Source of the DNA: Chitinophaga sp. GbtcB8
GTDB lineage: Bacteria; Bacteroidota; Bacteroidia; Chitinophagales; Chitinophagaceae
Length of the DNA stretch: 64,000 nt
Assembly: GCF_019091455.1 (NCBI RefSeq)
Contig: NZ_JAGXJN010000028.1
Coordinates: 49,218-113,217, forward strand
Reading direction: 5' to 3'
The notes under the pieces: model-generated
What the model was told of the DNA's origin: nothing
The model's database searches: none
Seen by the model: only the letters and a program-made list of their open reading frames with translations
In this document: positions 51,125 through 60,338 of the stretch, piece by piece
How positions within the stretch are numbered: the stretch's first letter is position 1
Layout: the number at the start of each line of letters is the position of its first letter
Program-made: the position numbers and the translations under genes

Positions 51125-51646
51125 ATGGTTTCCATCATTGTTGCAGCATCAGAGAATAACGTTATAGGGCAGCACAACCAGTTACCCTGGCACCTGCCGG
51201 CCGATATGAAATACTTCAAAGAAACTACTACCGGTAAACCCATTATCATGGGCCGTAAAACCTTTGAATCATTAGGCAAGCCTTTACCCAACCGCCCGAA
51301 TATAGTAATTACCCGCCAGCCGGATTACCCGCGTGAGGGCATTATTGTTACTACCTCTTTACAGGAAGCCCTGATGATTGCAGGCACTTTTGATGGGGAA
51401 GAAATGTTTATTACCGGGGGAGAAGAAATTTTCAGCCAGGCCATTCCGTTACTGGTGCAGCGCATGTACATTACACGCATTCATGCTACCGTTACCGGCG
51501 ATGCGCACTTCCCGGAATTTGATCCCAAAGAATGGAACCTGGTAAGCAGCAGGCTGCACCCGGCAGATGAAAAACATGCCTATGCATTTACATTTGAGGT
51601 GTGGGATAAGAAAACCAAAGCGGAGAAAGAAGGTATACAGGGTTAA
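51125..51646 (+). CDS. folA: Dihydrofolate reductase
   Basis: The 173-residue enzyme shows SIIVAASENNVIGQHNQLPWHLPADMKYFKE with the active-site loop and the acidic residue of the pterin site, GRKTFESLGKPLPNRPNIVITR for NADPH binding, and TGGEEIF followed by MYITRIHATVTGDAHFPEF. It regenerates tetrahydrofolate oxidised by thymidylate synthase. It is encoded directly downstream of thyA on the same strand and convergent with dnaG. Confidence 0.96.
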   Translation: MVSIIVAASENNVIGQHNQLPWHLPADMKYFKETTTGKPIIMGRKTFESLGKPLPNRPNIVITRQPDYPREGIIVTTSLQEALMIAGTFDGEEMFITGGEEIFSQAIPLLVQRMYITRIHATVTGDAHFPEFDPKEWNLVSSRLHPADEKHAYAFTFEVWDKKTKAEKEGIQG

Positions 51647-51742
51647 GGAAATGAAGTAGGAGGGAAGAAGTAAGAGATTAAAGTTTGATCCTGATTGCTA
51701 TTACATTATCCTGCTTCTGATTTCTCATTTTAAAATCATCAT

Positions 51743-53701
51743 CTATCTGAAGATCACCGTCCCGATCCCTTGTGTCAGCTCCATTTCAAGCTGTTTCAAA
51801 TGCTGATGCACTTCAACACATTTCATCTGCATATCAAAGGTATCCGCCTTTTCCATTTCCTGCTGGTTTTCCAGGATCAGCTTTTTGATCTTACGTAGTA
51901 TCAGGTAGTTGGTGGTGCTGATGGTGTCGCGCAGGTAAGCGTTATCCCCGCAAACAGTATCTATTTCAAATCGTTCTTTCCAGTTTATGCTCAGGTCCGC
52001 CTCCTTATCTTCCAGGATCAGGGCTGTTTGTTTGGAGATGTCGGTATCCTCATGGTACAGGAACCATTTTCTATCCGGGGCGGCGCCTTCATCGTACCTG
52101 GATTTATATTCCCGCAGTATTTTCTTTACGATCTCACTATCTGCCAGCGACTCAAAATCATACGGCAAGTGAAATACATAATCGGCAACACTGTTCTTTT
52201 CTTCTTCGCTGAAAGGCATATCTCCAAAGCGGAGTAAGATCTTCACCAGCTCTCTTTCCTGTTTTTCATCAGTGGGGAAGAGCACTTCAAAGTTGCCTTC
52301 GGCCGCTTCCATGGCGGCAATGGCTTCATCGCTCAGCTGATCATCTTCCGGAGGGGCATTCTTGGCCAGCTGCTGCTCCCGTTTTTGCAGTCGCTCGCGG
52401 ATGAATTTATTCACCAGCGTTATCATGCCCTGCTCGTCTATCTTCAGGAGCTGGCTGCACTGGCGTATATAGTCCTGCTGGCGGGTGAAATCCTCTACCT
52501 TATCAATTTTGGAAATGGTTTCCGCAATTTCATTTACCAGCTGGCTTTTGCGGTTGCTGTCGTTGCCAATGTCCTGCATGGACGTTTGCAGCTTAAACAA
52601 TACAAAGTCCTGCTTATTGGTTTCCACAAACTGCCGGAAAGCAGGCGCGCCTATCTTCTGCACATAGCTGTCCGGGTCTTCCTTATCCGGTATCAGCACC
52701 AGCTTCACGTTCAGACCTTCTTCCACGGCCATATCCAGGCCGCGCAGCGCTGCTTTTACACCTGCGCTGTCCCCGTCATACAGGATGGTGAGGTTATTGG
52801 TATATTTCTTTACCAGCCGTAGCTGGTCTACTGTCAGGGAGGTACCGCTGGAGGCCACCACGTTCTCAATGCCTGCCTGGTGCAGGGAAATTACGTCGGT
52901 ATAACCCTCTACCAGCAAACATTCGTTCAGCCGGTCAATGGCATGACGGGCAAAATAAGTGCCGTATAGCACCTTGCTTTTTACATAGATCTCGTTTTCA
53001 GGAGAGTTAATGTATTTGGGCGCCCGGTCGTTCTTAACCAGGATACGTGCGCCAAAACCCAGCACTTTGCCGGATTGGTTGTGAATGGGAAAAATAACGC
53101 GGCCCCGGTAGTTATCCGCCGGCTGCTCATTCCGGATGGCAACCAGGCCGGTCTTTTGCAGGTAGTCAAGGTTATAGCCCTTTTCCAGCGCGGTGCGTGC
53201 AAAAGCGTCCCGCTCATTGCTGCAATAGCCCAGCTGGAATTTCTGGATGGTTTCCTTTGTAAAACCCCTTTCCTCAAAATAGCTGAGCCCTATGTTCTGC
53301 CCTTCCTCTGTTTCCAGCAGGGTTTTGGTAAAATATTCCCGGGCAAAGTTGTTGATGATATACAGGCTGTCGGCCAGGAGCTGCTGCTGCTTTACTTCTG
53401 CGCTAACCTCTTTCTCCTCAATTTCAACATTGTATTTCTGGGCCAGCCAGCGCAGCGCCACCACATAGGAGTACTTCTCATGCTCCATGAGGAAGCTGAT
53501 GGTATTGCCACTGGCCCCGCAGCCGAAACATTTATAGATCTCCTTACTAGGTGAAACCGTGAAGGAGGGCGACTTTTCATTATGAAAAGGGCAGAGGCCC
53601 AGGTAGTTGGTCCCCCTTTTTTTCAGCTTCACGAACGAGCCTACGATCTCCACAATATCTATGCGGCTCAGGATCTGTTGTATGGTATGTTGTGCTATCA
53701 A
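51743..53701 (-). CDS. dnaG: DNA primase
   Basis: The protein has the zinc ribbon CPFHNEKSPSF...YKCFGCG (CHC2 type) within the first 65 residues, the RNA polymerase core, and the TOPRIM domain (CLLVEGYTDVISLHQAG, LYDGDSAGVKAALRGLD). A longer C-terminal helicase-binding region follows. I start at TTG 53701 (IAQHTIQQILSRIDIVEIV, 652 residues), which aligns with the usual family N-terminus. The longer TTG frame from 53725 overlaps a TATGTTTG promoter box. No ATG is available in frame at the correct place. Confidence 0.96.
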   Translation of the reverse strand: MIAQHTIQQILSRIDIVEIVGSFVKLKKRGTNYLGLCPFHNEKSPSFTVSPSKEIYKCFGCGASGNTISFLMEHEKYSYVVALRWLAQKYNVEIEEKEVSAEVKQQQLLADSLYIINNFAREYFTKTLLETEEGQNIGLSYFEERGFTKETIQKFQLGYCSNERDAFARTALEKGYNLDYLQKTGLVAIRNEQPADNYRGRVIFPIHNQSGKVLGFGARILVKNDRAPKYINSPENEIYVKSKVLYGTYFARHAIDRLNECLLVEGYTDVISLHQAGIENVVASSGTSLTVDQLRLVKKYTNNLTILYDGDSAGVKAALRGLDMAVEEGLNVKLVLIPDKEDPDSYVQKIGAPAFRQFVETNKQDFVLFKLQTSMQDIGNDSNRKSQLVNEIAETISKIDKVEDFTRQQDYIRQCSQLLKIDEQGMITLVNKFIRERLQKREQQLAKNAPPEDDQLSDEAIAAMEAAEGNFEVLFPTDEKQERELVKILLRFGDMPFSEEEKNSVADYVFHLPYDFESLADSEIVKKILREYKSRYDEGAAPDRKWFLYHEDTDISKQTALILEDKEADLSINWKERFEIDTVCGDNAYLRDTISTTNYLILRKIKKLILENQQEMEKADTFDMQMKCVEVHQHLKQLEMELTQGIGTVIFR

Positions 53702-53722
53702 TGTCTGGAAGAATGCAAACTG

Positions 53723-53730
53723 CAAACATA
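53723..53730 (-). promoter_or_regulatory. dnaG -7 box TATGTTTG
   Basis: Exact TAnnTTTG match on the minus strand, 21 nt upstream of the preferred TTG start. It overlaps the first codon of the longer frame and so supports the shorter product. Confidence 0.6.
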
Positions 53731-53873
53731 GGTAATTTACGCCTTTTGGCGTTAATTATCCCGGAGGGTTGGTATATGGACGGTTTTAGTATATTGTTTT
53801 GTACTAATTTTATTAATTTTACATATTAATTTTTATATATTTACATAATTTTTCACCCTATTCCTTAAGCCTA

Positions 53874-54680
53874 ATGAAAAGATTGTTATTACTGATTGCA
53901 TGCTCATGTTTTGCAATTTCCGGTTTAAAGGCGCAGAATTTCGACTTTAAGATCAAAGCAACTGACACCATTGGTTGTGCGCCTAAGAAGATTACATTTG
54001 ATGTGAATTCATCTTCTTCCCTGTCTGTGATTGACTGGCTTTGGGAATTTGGGGATGGCGGTACCGCCTCCGGCCCGCAGCCTACACACACTTTTAACAC
54101 ACCCGGCCACTACGTGGTAAGGTTAACCATGGTAATCCCCGCAGGGCCTACCTCTATGAAAGTGTTCAGCTACCAGGAAATTGATATTCTTCCCATATTG
54201 GACCTTGGCGTGCAGCACCCCTTGTGCCGCAACTATTGTCCCATTATCAGCAACACAGCCATGGCGCAGGGCCACCATGATCCAGGATGGTACTTATGGT
54301 CCACCGGTGATACTACCAGCACCCTGCGTGCCTGCTCTCCCGGTACCTATTCCGTAACCTATAACGTGTGCGGTCAAACGCTGAGCGATACCACTGTGGT
54401 AATTGCCCGCGTAAGCGAAACCCTGGCCGACATTTCCTATACCTGGTTATGCAGCCGTCAGGTAGACCTGACCGTGATGCCGGCTTATGAAAATGTACCC
54501 TACCGCTTGTGGCTGAACTGGGGGGATAATACCTCCCAAACGCTGGCAGAAAAGAACCGGCATGCGCTCACTTTTGACCATGAGTACGCAGTATCAGGCG
54601 ATTATACCATAGAAGTGCACATGGAGTACCAGAACAGCTGTGCGGATATCGTAACCCGTAAGGTAACGGTGCGCCAGTAA
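53874..54680 (+). CDS. Secreted PKD-domain protein (shorter paralogue)
   Basis: The 268-residue precursor has a signal peptide ending GLKAQ and one clear PKD domain (residues 22-102, TIGCAPKKITFDVNSSSS, WLWEFGDGGTASGPQPTHTFNTPGHYVVRLTM). A beta region with YLWSTGDTTSTLRACSPGTYSVTYNVCGQTLSDT follows, and a second PKD-like unit near the end (LNWGDNTSQTLAEK, FDHEYAVSGDYTIEVHM). It lacks a T9SS sorting tail. The N-terminal 180 residues resemble the larger protein encoded next, so the two are tandem paralogues. Both start codons follow TCACCCTAT-N-CCTT. Adhesion or surface structure is the likely role. Confidence 0.85.
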   Translation: MKRLLLLIACSCFAISGLKAQNFDFKIKATDTIGCAPKKITFDVNSSSSLSVIDWLWEFGDGGTASGPQPTHTFNTPGHYVVRLTMVIPAGPTSMKVFSYQEIDILPILDLGVQHPLCRNYCPIISNTAMAQGHHDPGWYLWSTGDTTSTLRACSPGTYSVTYNVCGQTLSDTTVVIARVSETLADISYTWLCSRQVDLTVMPAYENVPYRLWLNWGDNTSQTLAEKNRHALTFDHEYAVSGDYTIEVHMEYQNSCADIVTRKVTVRQ

Positions 54681-54702
54681 TTTAGGTATCAATATACATT
54701 CA

Positions 54703-54751
54703 CGGAAAGGTGAAGGATGGAACGATGGCCGTTTCATTCTTCACCTTTTCG
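54703..54751 (+). terminator. Hairpin after the first PKD gene
   Basis: CGGAAAGGTGAAGGATGGAAC pairs with GTTTCATTCTTCACCTTTTCG with three mismatches over a 7-nt loop, 22 nt after the stop codon. GAAAGGTGAA is also the arm word of the terminator after the second PKD gene at 58148. Confidence 0.7.
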
Positions 54752-54853
54752 TTGTATATAAAAGGTCATAGTGACTGACTTATTAGTTATTTGAGTAATT
54801 TTAAGGCTCTTTAGGACAATACAATTTCCATTTTCTCACCCTATACCTTGAAT

Positions 54854-57800
54854 ATGAAGCGATTTTTACTATTGTTTGTTTTTTTATGGGCCCATACATT
54901 GCTTTTTGGGCAAAGTATTACCGTGGATTTTAGCTCTGACAAAACAATTGGCTGCGGCCCGCTGACGGTATCCTTCCAGGACCTGAGCACCGGCCCTAAC
55001 CCGATCACCGCATGGCGATGGAACTTCGGGGACGGCGATACTTCCACCCTTCAGAATCCTGTACATATTTATACCCTGAAAGGGCGATTTCGTGTATCGC
55101 TAACCGTTTGGGATAATATGGGTAATAAAGCCATTAAGGACAATTATTATTATCCCAACTACATTTCCGTGCAGCCCAGCCTGAACATAGGCGACGAATA
55201 CCTGTTATGTAATATTTTTATTGGAGGCGCCAGTGTTAAGATCGCAAATAAAGCAACGGATCCTAATGGTCCTGCTTTTGGCTCTTATCTATGGTCTACG
55301 GGCGATACTACTTCCAGCATTCTGGTAAATACACCAGGCACCTATAGTGTAACTTATGAAGCATGCGGCCAAACCTTACAGGATAATGCGAATGTTTCAC
55401 AGACATCAACCCATACGGAAGTAACGATAGATTCCCCGGCCGTTACCAATTGGTATGTAGGGTATTATAACAGGACCCTGAAAGTGAATATTCCCTATAA
55501 CACGGAGGCAATTGACCGTTGTTTTATTGACTGGAAGGATGGTACGATCGATGAAATTACTAATCGTTACCTTATAACAAATATAAATTTAAACCGGTTC
55601 TCCCATAAGTACCAGAAGCCCGGCAATTACCAGGCTACTTTTACCGCCCGGCTGAAAGAGGATGACCGCGGATATTGTGATACCCTTCAATTTATAACAG
55701 TACCGGTACGGATACCTGCTGCTACCGTGGACCTGGGCAGCGATACTACTCTTTATAAGGGAGATACGCTGATCCTGGATGCGGGCAACCCAGGCGCCAG
55801 GTATAGCTGGTGGGGCAACTACGACGGTAGTGCCCAAACGGTTACAGTGATTAGCAGCGGTTATTATGGCGTACATGTATTTAAGGATAACGATATAATG
55901 AGCGATAGCTTAACCATTACCTTCATTGATCCTCCGCCTAATACAATGGAAGCCAAAATAACCGTTTGGAAGCAGAGCTGCCGCACCGCCTGGTTCCTGG
56001 ACAGCACCCATATAACCGCGGGAACCATTAAAAAATGGGAATGGAATTTTGGAGATAGCACTACATCAACAGCAATGGCTCCCGATCACGCTTATACGCA
56101 GGATGGTACCTATAATGTAAGGCTGATAGTAACCAATAATTACAACCAGCGGGATACTGCTTATACTACGGTTATCATTAATACTATACCGGTAGTGGAG
56201 CTGGGCGCAGATAGCACTCTGGCATCCGGTGACAGCCTGCGGCTGGATGCGCACAAACCGGAAAATTCTGGCGATGCTACTTACCTGTGGTCAACCGGCA
56301 GCACACAACCTGCTATTGTAGTGTATACATCCGGCAGCTACTGGGTAAAGGTTAGCTCCTGCGGCAGCACAGTTGCAGATACTATTGTGGTAACCATACC
56401 GGATACGGTAATAGTCAATAATCCCACCGCTCAATTCACTGCCGACAAACAACAATGCACTACCGTACGCTTCACTGATCAAAGCACCACTGCTGCCGGC
56501 ACTACTATTACCAGCCGTCAATGGAGCTTTGGCGATAATACTACTGACACTGCACAAAACCCGCTGCATACCTATAGCCAGCGTGGTGAATATACAGTTA
56601 GCCTGGTAGTAATGAACAGTGCTGGAAAACGGGATACCGCCACCACCACCATTTACTTTGCACCACTGCTTGTAACTCTGGGTGCAGATACCACCCTGGT
56701 GGCCGGCGACAGCCTGCTGCTGGATGCACGTAAACCAAATAACTCCGGAGATACTTACCTGTGGTCTACCGGCAGCACCCAGCCTGAAATTGTAGTGTAT
56801 ACATCCGGTAGCTACTGGGTAAAAGTTAGCTCCTGCGGCAGCACAGTTACAGATACCATTAATATTAAATTTGCTAACCCGGCCGGTATAAATGCTGCCA
56901 TTGGCATATGGGGCCGCAATTGCACCAGCGTGCACTTCGGGGACGAAAGCACGGCAATACAACCCATCGTAAAATGGGAATGGTCTTTTGGCGATGGCAC
57001 AACGGATACCACGCAAAGCCCTCAGCACCTGTATGCTGCAGATGGGCAATACCTGGTAAGGCTGGTAGTGACCGGCAGCCAGGGAGCTACGGATACTGCC
57101 ACCCGTTCTGTTGAGCTGATTAATAAACCTAACCTGGAGCTGGGAGCAGACATAACCCTTTATCCAGGCGATTCCGTGATGCTGGGCGCCGATTTTCCAA
57201 ACACCACCCGTACATGGTCTACCGGCGAAACCGGGCCTATTATTACCATCACTGCTCCGGGCACTTACAGTGTAACCGTGTATTATTGTAACGGATCTGT
57301 GTCAGATACCATCCGCATACTACAGCCTGTTGAACCCGAAAACCCGGCCAGCGTTGGCAACACCACTACGGTTAATGCGAACGACAGCCTTGCCATAACT
57401 GCCAGCTTTAATCATTCCTTCAACAGCAATAACGTATTCATCATTCAGCTGCTGCAAGGCACTAACACCGGCGGTAAAAAGGCCGGCGAGCTGGATGGAA
57501 CAGTAACAAACCTGGCTACTGTACCGGGTACGGATCCACGTATATCCGTAAAGGTTAGCATACCGGATACCATTCCCTGCGGACAGGATTACCGGGTAAG
57601 AATAGTGAGCAGCTCCCCGGCAGATACTACTGACTGGTCTTCAAAGTTTGCCGTAGTAAATACGCCGGTGGCTACTTTACAGCAACGGGGCGATAGCCTG
57701 TTTGCAGGCAAAGCGCTTACCTACCAATGGTACTTTAACGGTGCAGCCTTAACCGCCGCCACTACGGCAGCCATCCGCGCAAAAGCCAACGGGCAGTATT

Positions 57801-58129
57801 ACGTAATTGTAAGCAATGGCGGTACCTGCCGCAGCACCTCCACTACGGTGAATATGGTGATCACCGCAGTACCGGATGTAACAGTAGGGGAGAACGTTGT
57901 ACGCGCCTTCCCGAACCCTACAGCCGGCCTGGTATATGTACGCTTTGAAAAACCACTGTTAAAACCGGTGGATATTATTGTACATGACACAAAAGGTAAC
58001 ACCCTGTACCGTAAACAGGTAAAAGACCAGCTTACGGAAATAGACCTGGGTACCTTACCCAAAGGCATCTATCACCTGGAAGTAGCCGGTTACGGCAAAC
58101 AAAAAGCTATGCGCATTATATTGCAATAA
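54854..58129 (+). CDS. Large secreted multi-PKD protein with T9SS sorting tail
   Basis: From ATG 54854 the precursor has 1091 residues with a signal peptide ending LLFGQ. PKD units start at about 17 (TIGCGPLTVSFQDLSTGPNPITAWRWNFGDGD), 370 (WEWNFGDSTTSTAMAPDHAYTQDGTYNVRL), 530 and 690, alternating with cysteine-containing YLWSTGSTQP modules. An immunoglobulin-like region follows (LTYQWYFNGAAL). The last 75 residues (VRAFPNPTAGLVYVRFEKP to KAMRIILQ) form a T9SS sorting signal. It should be exported by the Por system to the surface. Two of the WSTG modules are nearly identical. An adhesin or gliding-associated role is inferred only from architecture. Confidence 0.9.
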   Translation: MKRFLLLFVFLWAHTLLFGQSITVDFSSDKTIGCGPLTVSFQDLSTGPNPITAWRWNFGDGDTSTLQNPVHIYTLKGRFRVSLTVWDNMGNKAIKDNYYYPNYISVQPSLNIGDEYLLCNIFIGGASVKIANKATDPNGPAFGSYLWSTGDTTSSILVNTPGTYSVTYEACGQTLQDNANVSQTSTHTEVTIDSPAVTNWYVGYYNRTLKVNIPYNTEAIDRCFIDWKDGTIDEITNRYLITNINLNRFSHKYQKPGNYQATFTARLKEDDRGYCDTLQFITVPVRIPAATVDLGSDTTLYKGDTLILDAGNPGARYSWWGNYDGSAQTVTVISSGYYGVHVFKDNDIMSDSLTITFIDPPPNTMEAKITVWKQSCRTAWFLDSTHITAGTIKKWEWNFGDSTTSTAMAPDHAYTQDGTYNVRLIVTNNYNQRDTAYTTVIINTIPVVELGADSTLASGDSLRLDAHKPENSGDATYLWSTGSTQPAIVVYTSGSYWVKVSSCGSTVADTIVVTIPDTVIVNNPTAQFTADKQQCTTVRFTDQSTTAAGTTITSRQWSFGDNTTDTAQNPLHTYSQRGEYTVSLVVMNSAGKRDTATTTIYFAPLLVTLGADTTLVAGDSLLLDARKPNNSGDTYLWSTGSTQPEIVVYTSGSYWVKVSSCGSTVTDTINIKFANPAGINAAIGIWGRNCTSVHFGDESTAIQPIVKWEWSFGDGTTDTTQSPQHLYAADGQYLVRLVVTGSQGATDTATRSVELINKPNLELGADITLYPGDSVMLGADFPNTTRTWSTGETGPIITITAPGTYSVTVYYCNGSVSDTIRILQPVEPENPASVGNTTTVNANDSLAITASFNHSFNSNNVFIIQLLQGTNTGGKKAGELDGTVTNLATVPGTDPRISVKVSIPDTIPCGQDYRVRIVSSSPADTTDWSSKFAVVNTPVATLQQRGDSLFAGKALTYQWYFNGAALTAATTAAIRAKANGQYYVIVSNGGTCRSTSTTVNMVITAVPDVTVGENVVRAFPNPTAGLVYVRFEKPLLKPVDIIVHDTKGNTLYRKQVKDQLTEIDLGTLPKGIYHLEVAGYGKQKAMRIILQ
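56201..56386 (+). repeat. Internal repeat unit 1 of the PKD protein gene
   Basis: Encodes LGADSTLASGDSLRLDAHKP through SSCGSTVADTI. It aligns with 56678-56860 apart from scattered, mostly silent changes and one extra codon. The stretch GTAGTGTATACATCCGG is identical in both. Confidence 0.85.
56678..56860 (+). repeat. Internal repeat unit 2 of the PKD protein gene
   Basis: Encodes LGADTTLVAGDSLLLDARKP through SSCGSTVTDTI, the partner of 56201-56386. The 3' half is more conserved than the 5' half, as expected for recent duplication or gene conversion. Confidence 0.85.
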
Positions 58130-58147
58130 GCATATACACAAAATTTT

Positions 58148-58186
58148 GAAAGGTGAAAAGCAGCCCGCTTTTCACCTTTCTTTTTT
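58148..58186 (+). terminator. Intrinsic terminator after the large PKD gene
   Basis: GAAAGGTGAAAAG and CTTTTCACCTTTC form an exact 13-bp stem with a 7-nt loop, followed by TTTTTT, 18 nt past the stop codon. Confidence 0.92.
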
Positions 58187-58219
58187 ATGCAGCCTTCTTA
58201 CCGCTTCCTACTTTTCCTT

Positions 58220-58227
58220 TATATTTG
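58220..58227 (+). promoter_or_regulatory. Thiolase gene -7 box TATATTTG
   Basis: Exact TAnnTTTG match 27 nt upstream of the ATG at 58255. It rules out the longer open frame that begins at 58153. Confidence 0.65.
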
Positions 58228-58254
58228 AATGTTCAAGCCAAACAATCTTATGTT

Positions 58255-59427
58255 ATGAAAGAAGTATTTATAGTATCCACGGTTCGTACACCCATCGGGG
58301 CATTAAGCGGTACACTGGCCGCTGTACCGGCTACGCAGCTGGGCGCCACCGTTATAAAAGCAGCCCTGGAAAGAGCCGGAATTGCCGCCACAGAGGTGAA
58401 TGAAGTATATATGGGCAATGTGATCAGCGCCAACGTGGGCCAGGCCCCTGCCAACCAGGCCAGTATTTATGCAGGCATACCTACCAATGTGCCCTGCACC
58501 ACCGTAAATAAAGTATGCGCCTCCGGTATGAAAGCCATTATGCTGGGCGCGCAAAGCATTATGCTGGGAGATAATGATGTAGTGATAGCCGGCGGCATGG
58601 AAAGTATGAGCAACATTCCTTATTACCTGGATAAAGCCCGCACAGGTTACCGCCTGGGCCATGGCGCTGTAATAGATGGTATTCTCCGGGATGGCCTCTG
58701 GGATCCCTACAAGGATTTTCATATGGGCAACGCCGCTGAGATCTGTGCATCAGAATACAAGATCACCCGTGAAGACCAGGATGCTTATGCTGCCAGCAGC
58801 TACAAACGCGCCGCAGCAGCATATGAAAAAGGATATTTCAAAAATGAGATCATCCCCGTGGAAGTGCCCGGCAAACAGGTAGTAACCGTTACGGAAGATG
58901 AAGACTATAAAAAGGTGAATTTTGAAAAGATACCCACCCTGAAACCCACTTTCCAGAAAGATGGGACAGTTACAGCGGCCAATGCCTCCAACATCAATGA
59001 CGGTGCAGCTGCAGTGGTACTGGTAAGTGGCGAAAAGCTGAAAGCGCTGGGATTAAAGCCCCTGGCTAAGATCATCAGCTTTGCAGATGCTTCCCAGGCT
59101 CCGGAATGGTTCACCACTACGCCGGTAAAGGCTATTAACAGGGCGCTTGCCAAAGCACAGCTGAAAATATCTGATATGGATTATGCAGAGATCAACGAAG
59201 CATTTTCCTGTGTGGCTATCGCCAATCAGAAAGACCTGGGATTAGACCCGGAGAAGCTGAATGTATGGGGCGGGGCCGTATCCCTGGGCCATCCTATTGG
59301 CTGCAGCGGCGCCCGTATTGTGGTAACACTCAATTCCATCCTGCACCAGCACGGCGGCCGTTATGGCGTAGCCGGGATCTGTAACGGCGGGGGCGGCGCC
59401 AGCGCCATTATTATTGAGAAGGTATAA
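58255..59427 (+). CDS. Acetyl-CoA C-acetyltransferase (thiolase)
   Basis: The 390-residue enzyme (MKEVFIVSTVRTPIGALSGTL) has the acyl-accepting Cys88 in NKVCASGMKAI, the GGMESMSNIPY loop, NASNINDGAAAVVL, the base His near 347 in SLGHPIGCSGARI and Cys near 377 in GICNGGGGASA. It condenses two acetyl-CoA or cleaves acetoacetyl-CoA in the cytoplasm. It is not next to other beta-oxidation genes, so either the degradative or the biosynthetic direction is possible. The transcript starts at its own promoter and ends in a bidirectional terminator. Confidence 0.95.
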   Translation: MKEVFIVSTVRTPIGALSGTLAAVPATQLGATVIKAALERAGIAATEVNEVYMGNVISANVGQAPANQASIYAGIPTNVPCTTVNKVCASGMKAIMLGAQSIMLGDNDVVIAGGMESMSNIPYYLDKARTGYRLGHGAVIDGILRDGLWDPYKDFHMGNAAEICASEYKITREDQDAYAASSYKRAAAAYEKGYFKNEIIPVEVPGKQVVTVTEDEDYKKVNFEKIPTLKPTFQKDGTVTAANASNINDGAAAVVLVSGEKLKALGLKPLAKIISFADASQAPEWFTTTPVKAINRALAKAQLKISDMDYAEINEAFSCVAIANQKDLGLDPEKLNVWGGAVSLGHPIGCSGARIVVTLNSILHQHGGRYGVAGICNGGGGASAIIIEKV

Positions 59428-59455
59428 ACACGGCTATACGAAATGTATATAAACT

Positions 59456-59487
59456 AAAAATGCAGCGAAGCACTTCGCTGCATTTTT
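59456..59487. terminator. Bidirectional terminator between thiolase and a convergent membrane protein gene
   Basis: AAAAATGCAGCGAAG and CTTCGCTGCATTTTT form an exact 15-bp stem with a 2-nt loop, giving T-runs in both directions. Its ATGCAGCG core also occurs in the stem of the ATGTAAAA-word repeat at 5073. Confidence 0.9.
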
Positions 59488-59543
59488 CATATAGAACTTC
59501 ATTAAGATCATATAAATATCCTATCCATCCTGCTCCCCTTTTT

Positions 59544-60173
59544 TTACTGCAGGGCGATCGTTGTATCAAACCGCATTTTGCTCCTGTCAAATGCCAGTAT
59601 GCTGATCTTTACGCTATCCCCGTCCTTTTGCGCCGTTTGCAGCGCCTGCAGGGAGTAGTTCTTGGATACCACATCCGGAGTGGTCTTTTCAAAGAACCAG
59701 TATTTATCTGCTACCATGTTGTAGGTAGGGTAGCGGGATAAAATGCCCATATCGCGGGTTTCCAGCGTATAATCATCATCAATAGGGTAGCGGCGCACAT
59801 TCCCATCAAACAGCAGGGCTACGCCCGCCATAATGGTTAAAATGCGTAAAGGCGGGAGCAGCAATCCAAACAGCAGCAGAAAAGGAAAGCCGAAAAAGCA
59901 AGCCAGATACAGCCATTTGCCACTGGCATCCTGGGTCGTTAACCCATACAGGATCACGCCGGAGCCGGCATACAGTGAAAGGAACACACGCTCTGTGAAA
60001 GCGCCTTTAAAGCCATAGCCATTCAGCATCATTAACACACAAAGCACGGAAAAGAACAGCAAAACCAGGTGCACATACCATAAAAGGCGTACAGCATCCG
60101 GCGATTTTACCTTCTTTATTCTGCAGGAAATGGCCGTTAAAAAACTCAGGGATAGGATGGTAACGGTGATCAT
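59544..60173 (-). CDS. Membrane protein, unknown function
   Basis: The 209-residue protein has about four N-terminal helices (1-17, 29-50, 62-79 and 85-122). A soluble C-terminal domain of about 85 residues follows (FDGNVRRYPIDDDYTLETRDMGILSRYPTYNMVADKYWFFEKTTPDVV), ending in beta-rich sequence. I recognise no family. It stands alone, converging on the thiolase gene, and starts next to an AT-rich region shared with the pdhB promoter on the other strand. Confidence 0.8.
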   Translation of the reverse strand: MITVTILSLSFLTAISCRIKKVKSPDAVRLLWYVHLVLLFFSVLCVLMMLNGYGFKGAFTERVFLSLYAGSGVILYGLTTQDASGKWLYLACFFGFPFLLLFGLLLPPLRILTIMAGVALLFDGNVRRYPIDDDYTLETRDMGILSRYPTYNMVADKYWFFEKTTPDVVSKNYSLQALQTAQKDGDSVKISILAFDRSKMRFDTTIALQ

Positions 60174-60276
60174 AGGACAGGTAATACGTTACAATATATT
60201 AATAATTTTATATATTTTATTAATATTTAAATAAATAAGCCTTCCTGAAATCCTTTGCATTTTCGCCAACAAACGA

Positions 60277-60284
60277 TAATTTTG
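60277..60284 (+). promoter_or_regulatory. pdhB -7 box TAATTTTG
   Basis: Exact TAnnTTTG match 54 nt upstream of the pdhB ATG. Confidence 0.6.
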
Positions 60285-60338
60285 CCCCTGCCTTTTTAGG
60301 AAAGGACTTTAAATCTTTCAAATCATTATACCAATAGC

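Noticed and set aside
51647..51742. Possible further word palindrome between folA and dnaG
   Set aside because: Words such as GAAGTAGGA and GAAGCAGGA are loosely similar, but I could not find a convincing stem.
53702..53725. Longer dnaG start at 53725
   Set aside because: The extra eight codons overlap a TATGTTTG promoter box and do not align with the family N-terminus.
56291..57049. 252-codon minus-strand open frame
   Set aside because: It is antisense to the multi-PKD gene; its internal repetition simply mirrors the repeats of the sense protein.
58153..58254. N-terminal extension of the thiolase resembling a signal peptide
   Set aside because: A consensus -7 box lies inside it and thiolases start at the MKEVFIVS position, so it is untranslated upstream sequence.
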